Shown here in pieces: positions 36,401 to 46,596 of a stretch of 64,000 bases of DNA (its first letter is position 1; every line of letters starts with the position of its first letter). Position numbers and translations under genes: made by a program. This stretch comes from Deuterostichococcus epilithicus. Its lineage: Eukaryota; Chlorophyta; Trebouxiophyceae; Prasiolales; Stichococcaceae. Where the stretch lies: positions 3,844,001-3,908,000 of the forward strand of contig JAVTLE010000014.1 of assembly GCA_033439295.1 (NCBI GenBank), in the 5' to 3' direction. The notes under the pieces were generated by a model. The model was given only the letters and a program-made list of their open reading frames with translations. It did no database searches and had not been told where the DNA came from.

Positions 36401-38629
36401 CAAACCCGCTCGTGACTCTCAACTGACGAACGATTGGTGTTTTGCCAAAAAAGTCTTCAACATCGTGGCCATTATCGGCCTCATACCCGTGTACGACCGC
36501 GTCTTTGTGCCGCTGCTCAACCGCTTCGGCAAGAAGCTCACGCTGCTGCAGCGCATTGGTGCGGCTTCCAGGCACCTTGTCCGAGGCGTCAGCTGATTCG
36601 TTTGCTGCGACTTTTGACATGCCTCCTTTCTGCTGTTGTTGCCTACTGCCCGCTCTGTGCATCTCCTCCAGCACCAGATTGCGGCATTCATCGCGGCAGC
36701 AGCTGTGAGACCGACCCACAACTGCAAACAAACCCGCAGGTTGGGGCCTGGTGGTGTGCGCGCTGAGCATGCTGGTGTCTGCGTGGGTGGAGCACCGGCG
36801 CCTGGCTTTATACCACGAGGGCCACTTCCACAAGAGCCAGGAGTCGGGGCTGCACCACATGAAGATCGTTGACATGTCGGTGTTTTGGCAGATCCCGCAG
36901 TACCTGCTCGTCGGCCTGTCCGAGGTAAGTGCCTACTGTGTGCTGCTATTGCTGCCACACCTCACCTGACATCCAGCCTGCTACCTCACCCGACAGGATC
37001 CTGTGGCCTGGCCGTCAGCTCCGAAGAAGCAACGGCTGCACAGGTTGCACGTGTTCCAGCCATGCACCTCAACTGCCAGTGCCACGCGCAACACGCGCTA
37101 AGGGCGTGTCTGCTACAGGGCAGCACCCTCCACAGCGCAGTCCTGAACAGAGCTGAGTCAGATCAGACGTGAAGTCCGTGCACCGGCTGCTGCCCGCAGA
37201 TCCTGGCGTCCATCGGGCAGCTGGAGTTCTTCTACGACCAGGCGCCGATGGTGATGCGCAGCTGCTCCATGGCGCTGCAGCTGCTGTCTGTGTGCATCGG
37301 CTCCTACCTCTCCGGCGCCCTCGTCTACGCCGTCGGCCGCTGGTGAGTCTCCCCATAACCCCCTCAACCACCGCGCGCAAGTGTGCTGCTGTCCGTGTGC
37401 ACCGACTCCCACCTGACAGGCACCCTCGCCTGCGCCATCAACCGCTGGTACGCCTGCCACTACCCGCGTATGAGTCGTCGGCGTGGCATCTGCTGGGTGA
37501 CGTCGGCTCTGTGGCGTGGGCAAGGACAGGCCTAGAGGGGAAACAATCAGGAGGTGTTTGATGGGCGCATCCCCACTGTTGGCAATGTTCGTCCGGCATC
37601 CTCACCGACATCGACTGGGTGCCCTGCTGCTCAGCGGGACGGAGCAGGTCAGCCTGCCGTCCAGCCCGGCGGCACCGCTGATCTGGTGTCGTTCTGTTCG
37701 ACAGCAAGGCCGAGGCAGCACTTGCACCCCACACCCCGGGTTTTCGGGGCTCACCGTGCCTGCCTCTCGTGCCTGATGCTCTGCCTTATGTGGTGCGCCA
37801 GGTCTGTGGGCGTGGGCGGCGCAAAGCAGGGGTGGCTGCCCAACGACCTGAACAAGGGCCGGGTGGACCTCTTCTTCCTGACGCTCGCCGGTGCGAGCCC
37901 CATGCCGTGCACGTCTGTAGTGGCGTGGCGAGAGTCACAGTCAGCAGCACGGGCACAAGAGCCTGGGCGCCACCTCAAGAGTGTTCAAACATCCCCGCAG
38001 CACTCCCGATTGTCGAGCGCACACTAGTGGCAGCGTTGTTCATACAAACAGCCAGTGCCGACATGAGCGTCGCGGGCCCGGCTGAGGTGTAAACGGTGTC
38101 GCCGCTGGCTGTGCGCAGTCCTGATGGTGATCAACCTGGCGCTCTTCCTGTGGGTGGCGTCCAAGTTCGAGTACAAGTCGCTGGAGAAGCCGCGGGTGCG
38201 GATGCCCAAGCCGGCGGCGCGGGGCACAGTGCCCCGCTGGGTGCGGCCGCAGATCGTCTCCGGCGTCCCGGTGCGCTGCCGGATTCCAGTCGCCCTTGCC
38301 CTTTCTCCCTGCCGACTCAGCAACACGAGTGCTCTTGAACCTGCCGCCCCGCTGGTTCTGCCGACCCTGGATGGCTTTGCCACTGGTGCTACCTTCCTCT
38401 TCCTCTGTGTGCCGGCAGCACGCGTCGCACCCTTGGAGTAACGTTGCTTGTGTGGTGGCACGCGTCGTAATATGCGATTTCAATGCGTGTCGTGGCTCAG
38501 GGGCGCGTGCCGAGGTCCGGCGGCATCAGCATCGCGCGCGGCGCCTCCATGCACCCGGAGGAGGATGTTGGCATCTACGGCCGCTCGCTGGCATTCCAGG
38601 GTCAGCAGCCCGCGTTCCCCCTGCGATAG
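33452..38629 (+). CDS. NPF/POT-family proton-coupled transporter
   Basis: Family members move nitrate, di- and tripeptides or other small solutes with protons; the substrate cannot be read from sequence. ATG 33452 gives an acidic start, [20 protein letters not shown]. Exons continue as [20 protein letters not shown] (the ExxER proton motif), [40 protein letters not shown] + AFGADQFDE (PTR signature), [40 protein letters not shown], a hydrophilic central loop ([20 protein letters not shown]), [105 protein letters not shown] and [21 protein letters not shown] polar tail ends [12 protein letters not shown]. Twelve membrane spans are expected and the core appears complete. A decayed exon copy lies in the intron after AVGR. 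Confidence 0.93.
37281..37449 (+). repeat. Diverged 64-bp exon-end duplication, copies 105 bp apart
   Basis: 37281-37344 and 37386-37449 align without gaps, 51 of 64 bases identical. The first copy is the 3' end of the NPF exon ([20 protein letters not shown]) with its GTGAGT donor. The second lies in the intron, would encode [20 protein letters not shown], and is followed by GTACGC. It reads as an aged tandem copy of the exon end and donor. Confidence 0.85.
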
Positions 38630-39099
38630 GCGGCCTGCGTCGCTGCAGATGGGCCCGTGGAAGGAAGGCTGTGCAGTTAAGTAAGTGCAGATAGAAGGCG
38701 CAGATAAAATGGATGGTGCCGTCGTGCTTTCAAGGAGCGGGGAAGGGGACACAGGGGACAGGCATCAGAGCAGCGCTGTGTCGCGGCAACCCCGCGATGC
38801 CGCCAATGCAACTTCAGGGGGTCCTATATAGGGGAGAGGTGTGCAAAATGGGAGCTTGCAATTGAGCTTGGCATACCACCCTGCCGCATTGCCGAAGTTT
38901 ATTCGTACCTATATGGGGCTTCATCGTAAGTCAGTGTCAAGAAGATTCAGGTGTGTCATGTTCCTGGAGGTTTGGTGTGTGCGCAGCAGCAAGCCTCCAC
39001 AAACGGAACGTCAATATCTCAGGAGTACTTCATTGATTGCCAGCGTTTGGTCTGAAATGCTGTCACTGACCCGCTCGCCGGCTGCGTTCAGACATTCAA
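38630..39099. other. Convergent 3' interval
   Basis: Between the NPF stop (+) and the NSE3 open frame end (-). A TATA-like CTATATAG at about 38824 and a long plus-strand open frame are present, but that frame begins with GTG and lacks family features, so I support no gene. Confidence 0.4.
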
Positions 39100-41786
39100 T
39101 CAGCCAGGCATGCTGCTGTCGTGCTGTTTGGGCAAATCAGGGGAAGCTCTGCACTGACGGTGTCCCGTCTGCCACGATCTTTCCTCACTCGTCTCCTCGC
39201 CCGCCCTCGATGGTCTGCGAGTGGCCAGGCAGCTCATCAGCCACCACCCACGGCAGCCCAGTGGCAATACAAGCAAGACTGCGCAGTGTTGACAGCCACT
39301 GCCCCTGAGATCCACCTCTTTTATAAAGGCATTCACGGCGCTGCGGCCAATCTCGTCTTCCGCGTTTGCTCCCCACTCATACACCATGCCTGTGTCCGCG
39401 CCGCGTCCTTTTTGCGCCTTCAGATACCTGTTCCCCAGAAACAGGGGTGCTCAGGATTCAAGCCAGCTTCATTTCACGCGCCAAGCGGCGGTGCACATCA
39501 GCGATGCAATTTTTAGGCCGATTGCGTCTGGCATGCGCAGCCTCGTGTGACAACCCCGACAAGGCAGCCACGACTGCTGCACACATGCGCACCGCTTGGC
39601 GATCATCTGCTTGATCTTCTCCTCTGGCTTGACGAACACGGGGTGGGTGTCCCGGGTGCCAAAAGTCTTTGCGACACCAACGTCCTCCAGCAGCCGCCAC
39701 AGGTCCTCTGTGCAGCACGGGTTGAGGGGTCGAGTCGCCTTTGCCATGTTGAGGGCGGCTTGTGATGTCAGGACGGGACAGCAAACCGTGATCGAGACCG
39801 CAATACCAACTGCCAGGACACCTCCAGCAAGAGCAGTCAGAAGGGCCTGCCTCTCTTTCATCCTGGCAACGTTCAGCCATGCGAACAGCTCCCAAGTTCT
39901 CTCACACGAAAACCTGCACAGCCCTGATTGTGACGTGATTGTGGTCCGGGAATGCGACAGGGGAGGCTAGCTGCGTGTCACAAGTAGCCATGGCGGCGCA
40001 CCGTCGGAGATGCGGTCGCCGTTCATGACGATGAGCGCTAGCACCGTCAGCTCGAAGGCCTGCACCGCAGAGGCGCCCGGCCGGTCCAGGAACTGAAACC
40101 GCACCGCCTTTGGCATATAGCTGCGCAGCACAAAGTACTTGGAGCCGTCGTCACTGCCTGCGGGGCGAATTGAAATCAATGACCCAGGGTTTAACATCCC
40201 CTGCTGCGATGCGCGCGCACACGGGTGGAGGTTGTGTGGTGGTCAGGAGCGCTTCCTGCGCAGCGGTATCACAGGGTGTGGGGCCGGGCCGGGCTCTGGG
40301 CCGATCCTGCTGCACCGCGGCCGCACGTATGGCGAGCAGGCTGCGAAACCTGGTCACGCCTCAGGCATGTGGCGGAGGGTCGGCCCAGGTGCATGCCAGG
40401 CGGCAGGCGCAGAAGGGGTTCCATCTGGGCATTCGATATCGATCGTTCCTGTGCTTGCGGGTCGATCTGCTCGAGCTGCTGGCTGACATGGGCGGCTCAG
40501 CGCCCGGTTTGCTCATCGCGCAGGCAACGCAAGTGCGCTGTGGTAGCGCACCCGCAGGCGCCCTTGCGGACGCGACCCGGATCTCCTTCATCTCCAGGCC
40601 CAGCGCGTCCGGGAACTTTGCCTGCGCCAGCTTGACGACCATCGCCGCGGAGGCGCGCCGCTGCGTGGCAAGACACCGGCGCTGTTCATCACTCGGGAGC
40701 CTGGCGGGCGAAGGACCCACGAGCGAGGTGACAGGCGGCGATGCAGGATGCACCCTCCACAAGGCGACGCGGGTCGCGACGACTCTGGCAGCAGTGGCAT
40801 GCCAAGAGCAACGTCGCAAGATCAAGGCGCCGTGCTGCAGGTTTGCGGGAACCGGGAGGCATTGGACATGCACCTGCGCCGGGAACAACTTGGTGAGGTC
40901 GCCGCGCGGGACAGGCACGCCGGGCTTGACCTCGTTGCGAAAGATCATGAAGCGCATCACATCCCGCACCAGTTTCTCCTCCTCCTGCACAGGTTTTTGG
41001 CGATGCACACCCGGTGAAGTGGCTGTGCGACAGTGCCATGCGAGGGCGCCGCATGATGCTTGGAAAGGTTGACAACGCGATGAGAGCGGCTGGCTGGCCC
41101 ATGTGCGCATGCCTGCCCTGCGGCAGTCCAGGCTGCGCCAAACAATCGCTGCGGGACAGCTGGAGCGCCCGGTTCGTGCACTCTCTAGCGAAGCCGTCGA
41201 ATGTACAGGACATCGTGATCCTCACCGTGATGGAGAGCTTTGTCCGGTCGGACTCGGCACGATCAGCCTCCGTGTTGTAGCAGCGGATCTGGAGCACGCA
41301 CACCGCAGCGCCGTTGGACGCATGCACGATTTTGTCCCGATCAAACGGGGGCCTAGCGCCGTATCAACAATGTGAAGGCCTTCCCGTGAAGAACAAGGGT
41401 GTGTCGCAGGGCGGCGCCAGCGCGCGAGGGTGCGCACTGATCGGCGGCAGTGCTCTTTGCAGCGCTCTGACCTCTTCCTCGAACTGAGCGATCTCCTCGT
41501 CGTCCTCGTCCCAGTATTGATTCCGCTGCGAGGCGCTCGCGGGCTGGGCGTGCTGCTGAGAGAGCCGCTGTGACGCCGTGGCCCTGGCGGTGGCCGGCGT
41601 GGCATCGACCACCTCTGCACGGGCGGTGACAGACCTTGCCATTTGCAGAGGCCCTATGCTGCGCGAAGCACTGCAAAGCACGCAGCAAGAGCGCCCCAGC
41701 ACACCTTCATCGTCCTCGACTGGCGTGGCAGGCACCGCGTTCCTTCGCTTGCGGCCAGATTCGGCCGCACCGCTTGACTTTGCCAT
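39100..41786 (-). CDS. NSE3: MAGE-domain protein, SMC5/6 subunit NSE3
   Basis: NSE3 binds the NSE1 RING protein and NSE4 kleisin in the SMC5/6 genome-maintenance complex; plants and algae usually carry one MAGE gene. ATG 41786 gives a basic start, MAKSSGAAESGRKRRNAVPA, and then an acidic linker (YWDEDDEEIAQFEEEVRALQ). MAGE exons follow: EEKLVRDVMRFMIFRNEVKP and VPVPRGDLTKL; VVKLAQAKFPDALGLEMKEI; DDGSKYFVLRSYMPKAVRFQ; AFELTVLALIVMNGDRISDG; LWRLLEDVGVAKTFGTRDTH + PVFVKPEEKIKQMIAKR; YLKAQKGRGADTGMVYEWGA + NAEDEIGRSAVNAFIKEV. The order and the winged-helix motifs (LWxxLxxxG, HPVF, RYL, YEWG) fit MAGE. The C-terminus after FIKEV is unclear: it either reads on to a stop at 39100 or splices again. 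Confidence 0.82.
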
Positions 41787-42392
41787 TGTTCTGCAGCAGA
41801 TGAAATCCTGTGCACAGCTGTACAGCGGTCCTGCTTGCAAGGTCTCAGTTTAGATGTTCAAACGTCCGTTCAGATTATCGCAACACAGCACTGCGGGCGT
41901 TGGTATGCGCAATCCACGGACAATTGTATAGCATAATGTGAGGTCGATGAGACGTCAGTCTCGCAATTTGCGTGGGATGTGCCCGAGCTGCACTCCGGGG
42001 CTGCTGACGTGGTATGAGGCAACCACGTGCAAGATCACGCTTCTGGCCAGCAGTAGCGGTGCACGCTCGCACTGCTCCAGACCTTCCAAGTGCAGCAGCA
42101 GCTGGTTCTGCGGGGTGCGGACTATTCGGCGGCTGTGCTCCCTGCTCGATCGTCGTGGACGTGACAGTTAACTAGCCAAGGTGCCAGCCTTGCAGCCCCG
42201 TCGCAGCCGAGCTGATCCGGCATTGGCAGCCAACTTGCTGCTGCGCTGTGCTCTGCTGACTCATCTCCCGGACCTGAAGGACGGCGTGTAAAGTGAGAAC
42301 GCTGCTGCCAGGCACACCAGCAGGGCAGGCCCTGCGCGGGAGGGTGGCTCCTGTCACCTGTTCCCCAGCAGGCCTGCACATAAGGTGAGCAA
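41787..42392. promoter_or_regulatory. Divergent promoter interval
   Basis: 606 bases between the ATGs of NSE3 (-) and the mitochondrial carrier (+). No coding segment supported. Confidence 0.4.
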
Positions 42393-44616
42393 ATGCATCA
42401 GCATGCGGACGACCCTTGGTCCACAAGTCAAGCAGCAGCCCAGCATGCAAAGGTCATTGACACCACGTCCCGCGCGGCTGAGCCGAACCTAATTGCGGCG
42501 CATGGCCGCACAGCACAGCCCATCGCACCGCCAGCGCCTGATCCCAAAGCGGCTTGGTGCGCTGCAGGGTGCCACATGCCAGGCTGGGATGACCCCTTCG
42601 TCATCAATGTGGTGGCGGGGGGCATTGCTGGCGCAGCAACGGCCGTCTTTGTGTGCCCGCTCGATGTGCTCAAAACGCGCATGCAGGTCCAGACCGTCCA
42701 GGCGGGCGAGAAACACTACAGTCTGCGAGGTGGGCCCGCCTGCGCGGCCAGCAATGCGGAGTGCCCATTGGTATTCGCGCCTGGCGGGCTGTAGCGCCAT
42801 AAGCATGACGGCGATGCCCCTGATTGGTGCTCTTGCGCAGGTGGCTTGACCCACATACTCAAACAGGAGGGAGCCAAGGGCCTGTACAGGGGGCTGAGCC
42901 CTACGCTGCTGGCGCTGCTGCCGAATTGGGCGGTGTACTTCACCGTGTATGAGCGGTTGAAGGTGTCCTTTGCAAACCGCTTTGCAGGTGAGCCTGCTTT
43001 GAAATGTGTCAGTGCACAAGCATGTGCGACACCCTGGTTCCGCTGCATTCGGACGTCTGCCTGGTTGTGTTCCAACTGATTACGCCAATCAGGCCACCGG
43101 GAACCATCATGTGAGCTGCATGCAGATGGGAAGCCCAACACCAAAAGTTACATCGGGGCGGCAGCGGTGGCCGGCATTGCCACGCAGGTAGGCAGGATGT
43201 TCGTGCTGATGCGCTCAATCACATCGATCGTTCGTTATCAGCAATCGCAATGCAACCTGTGCTCATGCCAGCAATCCCTGTTGCATCCGTCTCTTGTGCC
43301 AGCCCCTCTCTGTGCATCTGCAGGTGGTCACAAACCCGCTGTGGGTGGCAAAGACGCGGCTGCAGACACAGCACATGGAGCTGAACTGGCGGCGAAGCAG
43401 CGGCGCACTGTACACAGGCGCCTTCAACACCCTCTATCGCATGGCGCGGGAAGAGGGCCTGCACGGGCTTTACAGGTGGGTGACCCTGCTGCAGAGGGTG
43501 CGCTGCGCGGAGGGGTTGGGTCTCGGAGGGCGGTTGGAGGCGTCCAGCACCTTGTTGATGAGAGTGCGCGTCAAATGGGAGGTGCAGGGGTCGCTTCAAC
43601 GGCCCCGACCACGTCGGTGCCGCTAGGGGTGGACAGGCCAGCAGGACCAAACCCGCCAAGCCTATCCCCTGCGGGGCCTGCGCTCTGGCAGTTTGTTTGT
43701 GCATGCGCTGCACAGCAAGCAAGGCCTGGCTGCCAGGGCGCAGCTGTGTTGATCGACCCGAGATGGTGACGCCCATGACATCGTGCATTGCAGCGGTCTG
43801 GGGCCGACCATGCTAGGTGTGGCACACGTGGCCATCCAGTTTCCCCTGTACGAGTTCCTGAAGCGAAAGGTCAGTGCATCACATCTCAACTGTACAACCT
43901 CACACTCTCCTGTCGCTGCGCTGCCGAACACTCCTCCTCCCGCCAGGCTCCTCCCCGGCACCTGCGTCAGCAAGCTCATCCTCACAAAGGTGGCCCCTGT
44001 GAACACCCGAAAACTCCCATCTCTACAGGTGGCGGAGCGCACAGAGGGCGGCAACCCGGAGCGGCTCACCCCGGCGGAGCTGGTCGGCGTGTCGGCGGCG
44101 TCCAAAATGGTGGCTTCGACGGCGACCTACCCGCACGAGGTCATTCGCTCCTACATGCACATCCAGGGCAGCGGCGCCTTTGCGGGCCTGGGGGACACCT
44201 GCCGGAAGGTGCGGTCGCACGCCTTGAAATATGCTAGCTCGGTTGCACCAACTCGCTGCTTGTTGCCAGGATACGCGCACCTGCTTTGCCTCGCAAGTTC
44301 CAGGGCTTCGTGCAGCTGAGTCTCGATGCACAGCTGCACAGACCGTTCAGCACCATACTGGACAGCAGGTTGGACAACCGTTCGCCGACATCCATCGGCA
44401 GCACCTCATACAAGCTCAGTATGCTGGCTCATCTGGTCGCAGATCTGGCACCAGGACGGCGTTCGCGGCTTCTATCGCGGCTGCTCGGCGAACCTGTTGC
44501 GGACGACGCCGGCGGCGGCACTGACGTTCACGACATTCGAGCTGATCGCACGGAACATGCGGGCATCTGCCGCTGACCGAAAGGTTGCGTCCGCCGCTGC
44601 ACCGGCCCGCGGATGA
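42393..44616 (+). CDS. Mitochondrial-carrier-family NAD+ transporter (NDT-like)
   Basis: SLC25-type carrier; the closest family I recognise is the NAD+/folate group (plant NDT1/NDT2). ATG 42393 opens a 65-residue leader, then three carrier repeats. Repeat 1: FVINVVAGGIAGAATAVFVC + PLDVLKTRMQVQ, then GLTHILKQEGAKGLYRGLSP and LPNWAVYFTVYERLK. Repeat 2: VVTNPLWVAKTRLQTQHMEL, YRMAREEGLHGLYR, GLGPTMLGVAHVAIQFPLYE. Repeat 3: VSAASKMVASTATYPHEVIR, DGVRGFYRGCSANLLRTTPA and ALTFTTFELIARNM. The Trp in the second signature (NPLWVxKTR) and PNWAVYFTVYE are hallmarks of the NAD/folate/FAD subgroup. All three PxD/ExxK/R signatures are accounted for; NPLWVAKTR has the subgroup Trp form. It ends AAAPARG-TGA. 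The target membrane (mitochondrion or plastid) cannot be told. Confidence 0.92.
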
Positions 44617-45532
44617 TGCACTGCACGCTTCCAGTACCTGGTTTTGCTGATACGCATTCAAATTGTGAATTTTCTTGGATGTTGTTGGTGGTAAGAGATC
44701 CCTGGAGTCAGCGTTGTGCTTACCAGAGCCTATTGCCGAGCCCCGGTTGCACAGGTGCATCCGCTGTTAGGCTGTGGTTCCGGAATCCTGAGCGTCCTCC
44801 CTCCCCCACGGACCTGACACGCCCAGCATGTCGATCACAGAGTTTACAGCTGGCCAGCCCCACTATCTTCTCCGTCTCGAAAGCCAGTCATCAAGAGCTC
44901 CTCGAGCTGCTGCCTCGCTCATCTTTGCGCGGCCGTCCACGTCGAGTTGCTTTGATTAACACTCCGCCCCGGCACCAGGCTGCAGAACGTTTTCCCGCTG
45001 TGGCTGCTGGCGCTCTGCCGCCCTGCAGAGAAGGCTCCGACCACAAATTTACATAAGTTGCAAGCGTGCAATATTGCGTGCGTTGTCTTATGAGGTTTCA
45101 CGCTTTTGCCATCTGCCAGACGGTGGACCCAGCAAAGCCAACTCGCCACAGCGTGAAGGACTCATGACCGGCAAACGTTCGCACGAAGAGGCAAATGGGC
45201 AGGTAGTGAGCTGTTGATACGAGCTGCAACATCTGCCGTGTAGGTCGTCCTGGAGGATGCTCTACTGCGCTCCCGCACCTGTTCGTGACAAACGCTCATT
45301 GGCTGGAAGGACTTGACGGGTCTCCTATCCGCATGCAGAATCTGGATTCGATATGCAGAGCCGTGAAGCGACTGCATACGTCTTCGTCGGCGGAAATTGA
45401 GGTAAAGCACCCCGCATTGCTGCCTCTGCATTGCATTGCTTCTGTTGTGCACCTTTGCCCTCGTCCTGATGAGTCAAGGACGTCTCCTTGGCGTGGTGCA
45501 GGGTAGTCCTGGTCCGGATGTCGGCGCAGCCA
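44617..45532. other. Intergenic interval
   Basis: 916 bases between the carrier and the Q-rich open frame. Open frames exist but show no family motif, and splicing signals do not link them to either neighbour. It may hold 5' UTR or exons of the Q-rich gene. Confidence 0.35.
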
Positions 45533-46080
45533 TGACGGACTGCTATGGCTCCGCTCATCCCGCTCAGCTGCAGCAACCCACAGCTGGCAGCGGCCAGGGG
45601 CCTGCGCTGGCGGCAGGGCGGCCGCCAAATCTGCGGGTTGCTCGGCCGACATCAGTGGCGCTGCCGGCATCGAATGCCGCTCTGCAGGCAGCGGCCTGGC
45701 ACCAGCACCACCACCAGCAGCAGCAGCAGCAGCAACCGGATTTGCATGCTTTCGAGCAGCTGCAGCAGCAGCGGGCAGTGCAGCAGCAGTTGCAGGAGCA
45801 GCTGGCGGCGCACCAGCAGCAGTACCTGCTGCGGCAGCAGCAGCAGCCTGCAGACCAGCAGCACCAGCAACTGCAGCAGCCGGGCGGAGAATTTGCAGGG
45901 CCGTCGACGCCGACGCGAGAGGCGGAGGCAGCGCCGGCGGCGACAGCCGAGGAGCTCGCGGCTTACGAGGCGTCCAACATGTTGCTCAGAGGACTGCATT
46001 TTGAGCGCCTCAGGCGACTCACCATTCAGGACGATGGCGGCAACGGCAGTAATGGCGGTGGCGGGCAGTGGCGCCGCTGA
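45533..46080 (+). CDS. Gln-rich hypothetical protein
   Basis: A single open exon of 181 codons from the ATG at 45533 (MTDCYGSAHPAQLQQPT) to TGA at 46078-46080; an in-frame ATG lies further upstream at about 45469. The middle is Gln/His-rich (HQHHHQQQQQQQPD; LQQQRAVQQQLQEQLAAHQQ), encoded mainly by CAG with some CAA and other codons between, including a (CAG)6 run at 45715-45732. The C-terminal part, TAEELAAYEASNMLLRGLHF + ERLRRLTIQDDGG, is not low-complexity and looks like an amphipathic helix. The function is unknown; Q-rich regions often occur in transcription or RNA-binding proteins, but no such domain is visible. The opposite strand reads poly-Leu and is taken as shadow. Confidence 0.5.
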
Positions 46081-46596
46081 CAGTGAGTCCAATAGACTGA
46101 GTGCGGTCCTTCCCTCACGATGTGAGTAGCTTGTGCTCAGGCCATCGCATTGTATTTGATGCAGCTGCGGACCAGGCCAGGTGCCTGCCCTGATATACCT
46201 GGCGGCAGCAATGGCTGGCGATCCCTGGATTGTGTGCACCTTCTTGGGCGAACGTTCTGTGTAGAGCTTTCGTGTATAACACTATCTTAGAGGCACACGC
46301 CAGTTGAAATGCTGTATATTTACCAGCGCACACGGCCAGCGCATCAGTCTACGTACGCGGGAATTCTGCAGCAGTTCGAGCAAATCGAAAGATTACACAG
46401 TTTCAATTTACTGTAGGTATACGGATTCTGCTTCCAAAAGCTTGCTCAAGTATGTTCTTCTCAGCCGTCCCTGCAGGCGGCTTGCGGGGACAGCGCAGGC
46501 GGATCTGCAACACTGCAAATTGCCGTCATGCAATTCCGTCGTCGAAGAAGCCGTCCCAGGTTGATTGCCCAGTCTCCTTGTCCTGTGCGCAGGACG
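46081..46596. other. Convergent 3' interval
   Basis: Between the Q-rich open frame (+) and the SET methyltransferase stop (-). Fairly AT-rich at 46260-46450. No gene or clear TGTAA seen. Confidence 0.4.

Noticed and set aside
38824-39308. TATA-like CTATATAG followed by a 155-codon plus-strand open frame
   Set aside because: The frame starts with GTG, the first ATG gives a six-codon peptide, no family motif is present, and it overlaps the 3' region of the NSE3 gene.
44613-45056. 147-codon open frame after the carrier gene
   Set aside because: Begins in the carrier 3' end, has no motif and no splice partner.
45652-46239. Minus-strand poly-Leu open frame opposite the Q-rich gene
   Set aside because: It is the reverse reading of CAG repeats. 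Poly-Leu without charged flanks or a start context is typical of such shadows.
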